A stretch of 64,000 nucleotides of DNA, from contig OY282605.1 of NCBI GenBank assembly GCA_958298945.1, forward strand, positions 110,294,267-110,358,266, read 5' to 3'. Below, in pieces: positions 48,699-59,849 of the stretch (position 1 is its first letter; each line of letters starts with the position of its first letter). The notes beneath the pieces were generated by a model that searched no databases, was not told the DNA's origin, and saw nothing but the letters and a program-made list of their open reading frames with translations. Position numbers and translations under genes: made by a program. This DNA is from Atherix ibis. Its lineage: Eukaryota; Arthropoda; Insecta; Diptera; Athericidae.

Positions 48699-50639
48699 AG
48701 CATATGTAGACGAGAAAATCGATAATATTGACAGTTTTTTTTTAAACAACTAAATATTCCTGGAATGGTGTTCCAAGTTATTATTATTACTCGATTATTA
48801 TAATAAACGATTATTTTTAATTATTTCCAATGGAGTTAAATTAATTACATTTCTATATCTTTAAGATCTAGCCAGTCGAAGATCTCTAAATTTAGATTTT
48901 TTGATCGATTTTCAATAATATAATCAAAATCGATCATGTTTTGAAATGTAAACTTTTATATTTTACATTATAAACTTTTTTATATAAACTTTTATATAAA
49001 TAAATGAATTCGCAACCGAAAAATATTTCTTATTTAGTATCTAATTCTAAGTTAATTAAATTAAATAACCATTGTAGTTATTTAATTACTTTAAATAATT
49101 TCGACTATTATTTTAAAAATTCGCGCCAAAGCAATGTGTACAAATATAAAATTGCCCCAACCTAAAAGTGATGCTCTTACGCAGTATGCATGCGGAAGTA
49201 CGTTTTAAGATTGTATTCCGTTTTTTGACTTCAACTTGACCTTTATAACCTAAGATATAAACGTATATGAGAGCCATCTATTGGTAAGCAAATGCTATTA
49301 TTTTTCAGATTATTTTGTTAGGAAATACTTTTCGATTTTTTGTTGAGGAAACTCCTCATTTCTTTACCAATTTAGTAAGCGCCCAGTAGAGTCATTTATT
49401 AGCAAAAAACTATTAAGGTTATTTCAAAATAAATAGAATATTTTACTTATCAACATTTTAAATTCTTACAAAAAAAAAATACTTTTTGAAAGATATAAAA
49501 CCAGTACTCAAATTTCTATCATAAAATTCGAATGTTTAGTTTGCTCATTAAACATTCTAAAAAATGTTAGTCAAATATTTTAGCAATTTTCTAAACATAA
49601 AATACATTATTAAAATTTTATTATTTTCTTTTTCAAATATTTAATATTATTTAGAAGTCAACAAATTGTTAAAAACTAACAATCACGTATAAGGTTGTTA
49701 GAAAACTGGTTCTAGCACGTCGAAGGTTTCTTCGTATTTTCTCTTTTAAAATATTGCGAATAAAATTATTTTAATTATGCTTAAGAGTATGTTATTAAAT
49801 CTGCGGTTAATTTAATAAATAAAAACTATATTTACTTAATATTGAATAAATATTTCCTCGTCTAATTATTAATTATTCCATTTTTACAGATAACGAAGAT
49901 GTTCTAATCATAAACATTTATAAGGTTTTATGTCTGTTTTGAAAATGTCAACAATTACCACGTGAAAAAATACGTTCAACCTTTTTTTATTATTATTTGA
50001 TTTGGTTTTTTTATTTGTACATATTCAACAATAAATCTCATTTATTTCTGTGAACACTTCAATGACAAATGTCAAATTTGTGACTGTTACTAAAAACTAT
50101 GTACAATCGACTATAAACATTTATGAGGTGCCATTTGACATGGCATAAAGGGAGAATTTTCCTCACAAAATATTTACATAGTTTTTATCTTTAATACTAT
50201 AAAATGCACAAAAGAATTTTATCTTTATTGGATAATGTTAAAATAATAAAATCTATTTACTTAAGAAACCGAAAATTTTAAATTCACCTTTTTAATAATT
50301 TTAATTATGGTAAATTTATGTATTTTTTATTATAATTAATCTACAAATACACATTAAAAAAAAACAATTAAAAAAAGATGATAATTAAAAGAAAAAATAT
50401 AATAAAAATGTTGAAAAATTAAATAAAAAATCTTATTTTATAACCGACTGCTTTTGATCAGAAATAAATATTATTACAAAAAGAGGGTAAAATTTAAATA
50501 ATCTTAAATGAATTTCAAAAATTTTACAAAAAAAATGTTATTGGTGGAGAAATTACAAAAACTAAAGCATTTACGAAAAGTAATGTTTCGTACCAGAAAA
50601 AATTTAAATTATTAGAATTAATTATGGTTTAGCTTAACC
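48699..50639. other. AT-rich spacer, nothing seen
   Basis: No coding signal was found. A ccatctattgg motif near 49275 matches one at 15.73 kb. Confidence 0.45.
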
Positions 50640-51093
50640 CTCCCTCCTCTCGTTTAGGTCTTGCGAGTTGGCCGTGCGTTATTTCCTGCTTATCATAAAA
50701 GCTAACTAATGTAGAAACAGGACCATCGTTTCCTCTAGCAAGGTTAGATGGCCTTTCAATAATAGAAAGAATGAAAGAATTCAGTTCCATTAGTACGTCT
50801 GCGTCTACTAAAAGACTGTTTTAGTTCGAATCCAGGTAGAGAAACAGCCGAGAAGGTCTTTAGCTATCACCAAAATGGACTGAGTTGTCATGTCAACTTA
50901 CATTTGAGTACAGAAAAAAAAGAAGTTTGCCTAAATAATTTGAAGAGATTGTTTTTAAAGGTCCCAACTATATGTGCTACGTGGTTACATCGAAGCAGCA
51001 TGACTGTGAACTCTCAGGTATCACAGCTCAAATGACCCAATATGTCAAGTTGAGATGGGTTGTATTATTAATTCGGCCGAAAAGTATATACTA
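50640..51093. other. Unassigned, more balanced composition
   Basis: It is probably an old mobile-element remnant into which the 51.1-kb mariner inserted. A box-B-like ttcgaatcc at 50826 lacks a matching tRNA head. Confidence 0.35.
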
Positions 51094-52365
51094 TTGGGTT
51101 GTCCGGGAAGTAATTTCATTTTTTTTTTAAAAATAAAAGACGATTTTCTTATAGTGAATTGATATTTTATTTAATTAAATATTGTCCAGTCTGATCCAAT
51201 ACCCTTTGCCATCGTTCTGGCAGTAGCATGATTTCGCACTCATAAAATTTTATTCTTTGCTGGCAAAAAAACTAATCCTAGTGATTTTTGACCTCCTCAT
51301 ATGGATTAAACGTTTTACCGTCTAAAATTTTTTGTAGAGACCGGAATAAATGATAATCGGAAGGTGCTAGGTCTGGAGAGTATGGTGGGTGTGGCAGTAT
51401 ATCCCATCCAAGCTCTAAAAGCTTTTGCCGAGTGGTCAAACTTGTATGTGGTTTCACATTATCCTGTTGGAACACTATACCTTTCCTATTGACCAGTTCT
51501 GGCCTTTTTTCTTTAAGTGAATTATTCAATTTGTCCAATCGATAACAGTACACTTCAGAACTGAAGTGTTGCTCGGTAGACGCTCAAAATAAATGATTCC
51601 TTTGAAATTCCCCCAAACAGATAGCATAACCTTTTTTTGATGACTTTCGACGTGCTTTGATCCGGTTCATCTTTTCTATTCCAGGATCTTTTGCGCTTAA
51701 CATTGTTGTAGACAAAGCGTTTCTCGTCCCCAGTGATGATACGCTCCAAAAATGGATCATTTTCTTGGCGTTTGAGAAGCAAATCACAAACGTCAATACG
51801 ACGGCACAAATTTTTTTCCGCAAGAAGATTAGGAACCCATATGTCGAGCTTTGAGATTAAACCCAGTCGTTTCAAATGATCATGAATGGTCGTATTCGAC
51901 AAATTTAATCTCTCAGCGATCTCACGAGTTGTTATTCGACGGTTTGCATCGATTAATATCTTTATTGTGTCTTCATCAGCTTCAACTGGCCTTCCTGAAC
52001 ATGGTGCATCTTCGAGATCAAAATTGCCGGATCAAAATTTTGCAAACCAGCTTTCGCACTTAAATCATCTTCTCCATACACATCGGATAATTTTTTTCTT
52101 GCTTGAACAGAATTTTTATCTTTTCTATAGCAAAAAAGTAAAATATGCCAAAAATGCTGTTTTTTCACTTTCCCTATTTAAAAGGGTTTCAACCAAAAAT
52201 TACTGTGCAGAATCAATTGAATTCTTCACAAGCAAGCCTTGCTATGTCAGCTGTCAAAATACATATGATTATGTGGCTTAAGTTTGAAGTTGGTTGTGCA
52301 AAAATACAATTAACTCCTCTGTTGGGAAACAACGAAATTACTTTCGTTTTTGGGGGACAACCCAA
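51094..52365 (-). mobile_element. mariner element, TA-flanked, decayed
   Basis: A 1,272-bp element starts ttgggttgtccgggaagtaa at the left. The complement at its right end reads ttgggttgtcccccaaaaac, with TA immediately outside both ends (51092-51093 and 52366-52367). The outer 11 bp match, then the termini diverge before sharing gtaatttc. Confidence 0.93.
51278..52168 (-). pseudogene. mariner transposase, frameshifted (DD34D type)
   Basis: The N-terminus KKQHFWHILLFCYRKDKNSV reads from 52168. A frame with TTIHDHLKRLGLISKLDIWV, WVPNL and IITGDEK (first acid) follows. After a frameshift and stop near 51555 come VFQQDNVKPHTSL (second acid) and YSPDLAPSDYHLF (third acid). The Trp after GDEK is Arg here. 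All three acidic positions survive but in broken frames. It is a different mariner lineage from the 26.8-kb copy. Confidence 0.9.
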
Positions 52366-52899
52366 TACAATAGATTTTGTAGATTGGATAACACATTGTA
52401 TGCTAGTAAGTTGAAATGAGGACTAGCGAATGCTGCAGGTACAACACTGTCATAGGCGGAATTTCTTATGAAAAAAAGTCCATGTAGCACGATACTCTAC
52501 TAGTATATGTAGTACAGGCTGGCAGACAAGAAGTCCATGACAACCGAGGATGATGACAGCAAGCCCCAAAGGTACCCTCAGCTAGTTTTTGTTCAGAACC
52601 ATCGATAAATGCTATATTCTGTCTAACCTTACACATACTATCGACAAGAACTTTTACTAGTTCATACTCTAAGCGTACTCTATCTATAGTATGTATTATT
52701 TGCGGGTTCAATTGGTACCTTGGGACAAAGATCGAGTTTGTTCTCACTCACCCATGGATTCAAAAAAAGCCGACTAAGTGAACGTTTATGAAATCCGTCA
52801 AGAGAAAATGTACGGTATTTTAGAGCACCAGGTTGGCATGCAGTACAAAGTTTCAAGCCCGCAAACCACTTCGGTAGTTTTTTAACGAAAATTTATAAA
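52366..52899. other. Unassigned, balanced composition, possible old retroelement
   Basis: A minus frame at 52747-52466 includes VRQNIAFIDGSEQKLAEGTF, which faintly resembles the TDGS start of a LINE-type RNase H domain. The resemblance is too weak to name. It is probably the same remnant as the left flank of the mariner. Confidence 0.3.
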
Positions 52900-53788
52900 T
52901 ATAGTGTTTTTCAAAAGGAGTGATATGATTTCTTTTAAAAAAAAAACACACTAATTGTTACGGAAATTGAAATGTTTTTTATTTAATATAAAGTACAATC
53001 GATACAATTAAGTTCTGAATAAAACGTCATTCAAATGGCGTCCATGACTTCTTTTGCAGGAACGAATTCGATGAACCCAATTTTCGAGCACTTTTTCCAC
53101 TACATCAAGTCGTATGTCATGAATATTGACTTCTAAAGCTTGAAGAGAGTCTGGTTTATTGCTAAAGACCAATGACTTCAAATAACCCCACAATAAATAG
53201 TCTAATGGTGTGAAATCACAACTTCTTGGAGGCCATTCAATGTCACAATTTCTTGAAATAATCGAATCTCTAAACTTTTTTCGTAATAATTTGGTTGTTG
53301 TACGTGCTGTGTGGCACGTAGCCCCGTTTTGTTGGAACCAGATGTTGTCAAGATCAACTTCTTCCAATTTCAGCCATAAAAAGTTGGTTATCATCGATCT
53401 ATACTGCTCTCCATTGACAGTAACGGTGTTACCAGCTTCATTTCGACCGATGGTTCCACCAGACCAAAAACCACACCAAACTGTCAATTTAGGTGAATGT
53501 AATGGGTATTCATGAATTATTTGCGGATTTTCTTCGCACCAGAATCGACAGTTTTGTTTATTTACCGCAGCACTCAGATGAAAGTGAGCGCACGAAAAGT
53601 TGCAATTGGAGAACGATTATTTTGATAATAAAATTGAATAATTTGTAAACGTTGTTCTTGCGTATATCTCTCCATGATGAAATTGTAAACATTACCGAAG
53701 ACGATGAAAAAACAATTACAGATCATGACATTACAAATGGCCGAAACGTTACTTAGAAATCATATTACTCTTATTGGAAAACCCTACA
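52900..53788 (-). mobile_element. Internally deleted Tc1-like element, copy B
   Basis: It is the same family as copy A at 45.0 kb, inverted, with the same termini (tggaaaaccctac at the right, gagtgatatgatttctttt at the left). The deletion removes the helix-turn-helix region and the first catalytic acid. Confidence 0.9.
53008..53690 (-). pseudogene. Tc1-like transposase, N-terminal region deleted
   Basis: From the original start (53676 down, MERYTQEQR) coding reaches the SPIATFRA region, then jumps into HFHLSAAVNKQNCRFW. It continues in frame at 53487-53008: LTVWCGFWSGG, the second acid (WFQQNGATCH, with the usual D replaced by N), SCDFTPLDYLLWGYLKS (third acid) and the C-terminus ending HLNDVLFRT. 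It is inactive because the DNA-binding domain, first acid and second acid are lost. A 4-residue deletion also follows TIG. Confidence 0.88.
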
Positions 53789-55625
53789 TAAAAAAAATGT
53801 CTGAGACCAAAAAATCGTTATTTTTTTTTTGGCAACGAATAATTTAAGGAACACGTGGTTTTAACCAAATTTTATTACATGATCACTTAATATATGAGAC
53901 CTCAAATAATATGACCCCTGGACATATGCCATTGCTAAAGCAAGGAATCATCCAACGGATTTGGGCCTTTTTACACAAGCAAAAAACAAGTACAGACATG
54001 GAATAACCTTTTCTGGATCCTTTCTAAGGACTTCGTATGATACCAAACATTTTTTATGATTTAATTAGAATAAAGCATTATTATTTGCAGGAGAAAGCAG
54101 ACTTTCTTTAAAAAACAAATTTAATATTTTTTTTTAAATAAGAGGAAATTCTATTTTTTATAAAAATATTGGCATCTCTTATCAAACTTCGAAGTTGATA
54201 CCCTCAGACCAGACATTATAAAATAATTTTTCTTATACTAGATAATATTCCCTATAAATTCAGTTACGAAGCGCATAAGCTTTCACGAATTTTCGTATTT
54301 TACCATCGAATCGTCTAATCGTGTATGCCATGTTACAAGAATGATTAGACTTTACTGAATTCTGTCGTAATTTTAAAAAATGTTCATTCACATACAATAG
54401 TCTTTAAATGTTACCAATTGAAATGCAATTGACGATGGAATTGATAAATATTAATGTGCAACATGCAACCAGCTAGCAAGTCAGACCAATCGTCTAGGGT
54501 TTGGCTAAGTATTGACTTGTTCAGCCAATTATGACAGAAACCACTACCCATACTTATGGTATGACGATAAGATGGAATTTTTTTTATCGTATACCACTCA
54601 CTCACGTTTTCCCTTAATGGCCATTTTGTTAGTTTGTATTTTTATTTAGCCATACGGACTATAAATGGTATAAATTTTTCGTCGACCACAATCAATTTTA
54701 GCTGTAGTAGTTATTAAAGCAATTCAAATGTCTCCTTCCGTAAGAGATATTATAACCTTCAGACTATATGGCATCGAAAAAACACATTCGCTTTTTATGA
54801 TAGTACATTAAATACAATTGCAAAAAACATAAAAACGAAAAAAAAGCAATAAAAAACTTTTCTTCAACGAAAAACTTTAGTGAACAGACTGAAAATTATA
54901 ATTTGTAAAACTTTCGAAAAGTTTCGACTTTAAAATCATTTATTTTCCTCTTATTATTATTACTGACCCAATAACCTATTTTGTTTTAAAATAAAAAAAT
55001 ATAAATTTAAAAAGGGTGCTTTTAAATTCGATTTATTTTTATTACTTGGAGCTTGCACATTTTTTAGATGACATTTAAAAAAAGGAAATTTTTCATTAAA
55101 AAGATGCTTTTCAATATATTCAGTTAAAAAGGATATTATTTTTGACAAAGAAGAAATAAACCAAATTAAGACAAACAAGAAAAATTTCAGAAAAAAAATT
55201 AATTTACGAAATTCTTTTTTGTTCTTCTTCTTATTTTTCTTCTTCTTCTCCATTTGTGGAAGATTTAAGTTTAAAAAATTTAATTTAACTTTTGATCTTA
55301 CCAAATTTTCCTTCTAAAAGTGGATCAGAGTTGAGGTTTGTTCTATTTTCTCTCCAAAACTATTAAGACACTTTCTGGGTAGCCTTTTTATTTTACGCTT
55401 GATCAAAAGACCTTTTGGAACCTCATATTTTTTATTTTCAAACGCTCTATTCGTTAAAGTAGAACTTTTTTTCCCTATTTTAATAATAAAAATGACTTGT
55501 TTTAAATTGGGGCTATCTCTGCATAAAGTAAGTTTACAGAGTAGGTCCAAACAGGTTCAAATAAGAGCTATTGGAAGAAAAGCATTTATTTTTGATAATT
55601 TTTGTATTAAAAACAATAAAAAAAA
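53789..55625. other. AT-rich spacer, nothing recognised
   Basis: No gene was found. A (TTC)n-like tract lies near 55222-55252. Confidence 0.4.
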
Positions 55626-56480
55626 TTTGTAATTACTGGAGGACCAAAGAGAAGTGCCCGGATAATTCTCTACTCACAAGTGAAGCAAGGTGAAGGTACC
55701 AGATAATTTTTTATTCATAACTGAGGCAAGGAGAGGCTTCAGATAATTTTGTAATTACCACAGGACCAAAGAGAAGAGCCCGGATAATTTTGTATTCATA
55801 AGAGAGGCAAGGGGAAGGTTCGAGATAATTTTGTAATTATCACAGGACCAAAGAGAAGATCCCGGATAATTTTTTATTCATAAAACAGGCAAAGGAAAGG
55901 TACCAGATAATTTTTTATTCCTCAGAAGGACTAGAAGAAGGTACTAGACATTTTTGCATGTATAAGTGAGGCAAGGAGAAGGCTTCAGATAATTTTATAA
56001 TTACCACAGGACCAAAGATAAGAACCCGGATATTTTTTTATTCATAAGAGAGGCAAAGGGAACGTTCCAGATAATTTTGTAAATATCACAGGACCAAAGA
56101 GAAGATCCCGGATAATTTTTTATTCAAGAGAGGCAATGGAAGGTTCCAGATAATTTTCATTCTTAGAAGGACAAAAAGAAAGTACCAGATAATTTTTTAT
56201 TCATAACTGTGGCAAGGAGAGACTTCAGATAATTTTGTAATTATCACAAGACCAGAGAGAAGATCCCGGATAATTTTTAATTCATAAGTGAGGCAAGGTG
56301 AAGATTCCTAATAATGTTGTAATTACCAGAGGACCAAAGAGAAGTGCCCGGATAATTTGCTACTCACAAGTGAATCAAGGTGAAGATTTTGTATTTATAA
56401 GACTGGCAAGGGGAAGGTTCCAGATCATTTCTGGCCCAATCATTATAGGGCTAAGGAGAAGTTACCATATAGTTTTATAT
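55626..56480. repeat. Dimeric satellite: alternating ~41-bp A and B monomers (~82-bp unit)
   Basis: A monomers (gataattttgtaattaccac then aggaccaaagagaag) alternate with B monomers (cggataattttgtattcata then agaggcaaggggaagg). Starts of ggacc blocks at 55763, 55845, 55927, 56009, 56091, 56169, 56249 and 56331 give a period of 78-82 bp, and the first interval is 122. The period is not a multiple of three. Confidence 0.85.
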
Positions 56481-58139
56481 GCATAAGATAGCCAAGGAGA
56501 AGGATAACTTTTTATTTATTAGAGCTACAAACACAGTGTATCAGATAATTTTACATTAGTTGCAGAGTTTAACAATTATAAGAATATATTGAGAAAAAGG
56601 AGAAATTAGCCTTAAGTTATTAAAGAACAATGTATTTGATGAAGAAAAGAAAACAATTTTGCCTTATGGCTTAAATGGTTTCTTTTGCATTCTTTCGAAA
56701 TTTTTGTTCTGAATGACAAAAAAAACGAGACCAAACGAAATTTTCTAATTATTTTGTTTACAAAGTAAGAATTTACAAAAAATTACACAATGCTATACGA
56801 TGACAGTATAGATCAGTGTCCACATTGATTACAAATGTACAAATGTGAGAGAGTAACCCTATCAGTTGTAATGTGCATTAGATTCCACACTCGCTTAACT
56901 ACTCGTGTGTGAAATCCAGCATTTATTACGACACAAAAATGAAAATTGAATACATTTCGAAATATTTAATTTATTTTCATTCTCAGTAATAAATGTCAGT
57001 ACAAGCCGAACAAACAACAAAATTTATTACATTTTCTCCTTCAGTCATAGTCGAATAATTCACTTCCACTCATGTTCAATTATTGACAATGTCCGCATTT
57101 ATTTTGTGAATATTTATTCGTAATTTTCTTTGTTTCTTTTTTTTCTGTTCGTACAGTATTTCCTGCTATAAAATTTAAACAGTTTTAAAACAATTCGTCT
57201 ATCGATAAAAGATAAGAATTTCCCCATTTCAGGCACATAGTGCCCCGTCAGTGTCCATAGAAATAATACTAATAATTACGATGTCAATCAGTGTTTACCT
57301 AACAATTATTTACTGCTGATTTGCTTTAAATTATCTGAATTGGCAAATATCGTTGCTTTCGTTTCTTCAGGAAAAAAGACCAAATCAAATCAACAATATT
57401 TAACACTCAATATTGACTTATCCATAGGACAGAAGACTAACAGATCAACTGACGATAATTATCGCTTGGTCTTGAACAGATGACGTTAGTTATTCGCAAA
57501 TATGATAAATATACAACGAACAATAACCGATCTTTTGTGTATTATAAAAAAAGAAAATTACAACAAATATTCAGGGTATGTCAACGGAAATATTGGAATT
57601 TTCGATCGATTACGATTCGTCATCATAAAGAATAGTTTGTTCATACTCAAAAGTTCTGCTTCTAATATAAAAACAAATATCATTTATGGAAAAATACAGT
57701 AAAAAGACATGTTGTATTAGTCACAATATTTAAAAAAAAAACAGACAAAAATAAATCAAAATGTTCCATTATTATTTGTCGGATAGTCTACACAAAGTCT
57801 GGATGGTTATCTTTTTTTAAATATTTTATTTTGTTGAAAGCAGACTCTCCAATTAGAATATCGCCTTTCGTAATTGATAGTTTGAAATGCATCAGCAAAT
57901 ATTTAAAAGCTCAGAACATGTTGAATAAATTCTGTTCTTAGAAATATTCCCAAAAATTCAAATATTTTAATTGGATTTTAAAAAGATTTTTTTTTATTTT
58001 CGAGAGTTTTTTTATAAAAATTGATCTTCAATTTGTCGTGCGTAAGCTTAATTGCTAAAGCCACATAAATTATGGAATCGTTTTGAATAATTTCCCGAAG
58101 ATAGTATTTATAAAAAAAAACATGATGAAAACTTGAATA
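56481..58139. other. Spacer, no gene recognised
   Basis: The stretch 56.8-57.45 kb is less AT-rich, with short promoter-like scraps (cccgtcagtgtcc near 57243) but no coding frame. Confidence 0.4.
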
Positions 58140-58922
58140 TTATGTAAAATTAAGAAGGCAATTTCAGAAATTCCTTGCCTGAGCTGAGATCATCCAATTT
58201 GGCGTTCAATATTCAATTTAAATGCATCAATTGTTGCTGGTTTATTGACATAGACCACTGACTTGAAATAACTTTACTGTAAGAAGTGCAAAGGTGTTAA
58301 ATCACAACTTCTTTGAGGCCATTGTACATCTGCATTTCTTGAAATTATCGACTCGCCAAACTTTTCCCGCAATATATCGATAATGGTATGGGCTGTGTGG
58401 AACATAGCACCCTCTTGTTGAAACCACATTTTCGTTAAATTCAATATGTTCCAATTCATGCCACAAAAATTTCCACCATTGACAGTAAGGACAACTCCTT
58501 CCTCACATTGAAACAAATAAGGACGAATGATGCCACTCTGCCATAAACCACACCAAACGGTCACTTTTTATTGGAATGTGAAAGTTCCTCGTAAATAATT
58601 TGTGGATTGGCTTTAGCCTAGTGTTAACAACGCCTCGAAATCAATAAAATTGGGTCTTCTCAACACTTACCAGAACGGCAGAAATATTCTCGCCACTGCG
58701 ACGAGATAATTATCTTATTGGCATGCGAACATTGTGTAAAGAAAGATTGTGTTCAAAACTTTCCACAGTTCGACCAATAGATTGAAAGAAGTGCACGATA
58801 AGTTGCACAAAAAAAACGATCGTGTTGATAAAAAAAATTGGATAATTTCCAAGCGTTGTTGAGGCGTGTATCTTTTCATGAATAAACTGTAAACGTGACA
58901 AAATATTTCGACATTTCAAAAA
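58140..58922 (-). pseudogene. Older Tc1-like transposase related to copies A and B
   Basis: From about 58878 the minus strand reads MKRYTPQQRLEIIQFF, then after frame changes a SLHNVRMPIR piece. In a clean frame at 58564-58274 come MTVWCGLWQSGIIRPYLF, WFQQEGAMFHTAH (second acid changed to E) and SCDLTPLHFLQ (third acid replaced). No clear terminal repeats remain. It is more diverged than copies A and B and therefore probably older. Confidence 0.82.
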
Positions 58923-59800
58923 TAGTCACACGGTCCCCGTGTATACTATATTAACAGTTTACTGATCATGATTATTAAACAGGCATCATAATTGTTCATA
59001 CTCATGGCGGGGAGCAAATATTATTAAGAGGATTATACCCTTGACAGCGACCGAGAGTTCGTAATAATTCTCGACAAGCTTCCAACTTTCAAAACGAAAA
59101 TTGTCAATACAAAGGTCTCGCACGCCAGTAGTTCCGATTTTATCGGACCTTAGGCAAAAAAGTGCGTCAATTACAATAGAAAAACAATTAGTCCAAGGAT
59201 ATTGTTTGCGAAGCTATGCTACTAAGGAGTTAATTTTACTAAAGAGCTCTTATATACAATAGCTGTGTCTCTAAGCGATATATTATGTTGATGTCATCAA
59301 CGTGAGAATAGATATTCGCCATTCCATATACTAACACCTCATCTCAAGATATTTTTCCTTAGAGCCACATTAAAAAAAACCCACAATGACTTTCTGGAGT
59401 ATCTTATGGACCGGGTTCCTAATAGGTTCTTATTTCTAATAAGGTTAATACTAGTGTTGCCATAATTACAAATGATGATCGTTATCGACAGATGATTTGG
59501 AACCTTCGATTAAAGAGTATAAGCCAATAAGCAACTTATCAACTTCAAATTAAGCCTCACACCCTGTAGGTTGTCTATAATCGAAGTTCAGAACATACTT
59601 TGGCCGAAATTGGAAGTCATTGAACTGCCTGACATCTAGTTTCAATAAAACAAGCGCCACATATTTAAACGTCATAGAAAAATAAACATTTATTGAGAAG
59701 AAAAAATCAAGTAATTATTAATTTCTACATTTACGGATATGACACGGCCTCCACGCTCATTTGGGGATACGATATTGCTACGGCGTAACTTGGCTCTGGC
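58923..59800. other. Balanced-composition spacer, no gene recognised
   Basis: There is no convincing frame. It may be old transposon sequence. Confidence 0.35.
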
Positions 59801-59803
59801 GTG

Positions 59804-59845
59804 TTCTGGAACATTCTAGAAGAACGGTTCCAGAGAATTCCAGAG
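59804..59845. promoter_or_regulatory. Heat-shock-element array
   Basis: Four consecutive, perfectly spaced half-sites read TTCtgGAAcaTTCtaGAA at 59804-59821. After a small register shift come TTC 59828, GAG 59833, TTC 59838 and GAG 59843. Alternating nTTCn/nGAAn pentamers are the binding site of trimeric HSF. A TATA-like gtatatc follows at 59845. No recognised gene is adjacent. Confidence 0.6.
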
Positions 59846-59849
59846 TATA

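Noticed and set aside
50750..50870. tRNA or SINE suggested by ttcgaatcc
   Set aside because: No A-box or tRNA arms are found upstream at the right distance.
52466..52747. LINE RNase H domain
   Set aside because: Only a short DGS-like match was found; the other catalytic residues could not be located.
56298..56486. 62-codon frame in the dimeric satellite
   Set aside because: It is a by-product of the repeat; the 82-bp period breaks any reading frame between units.
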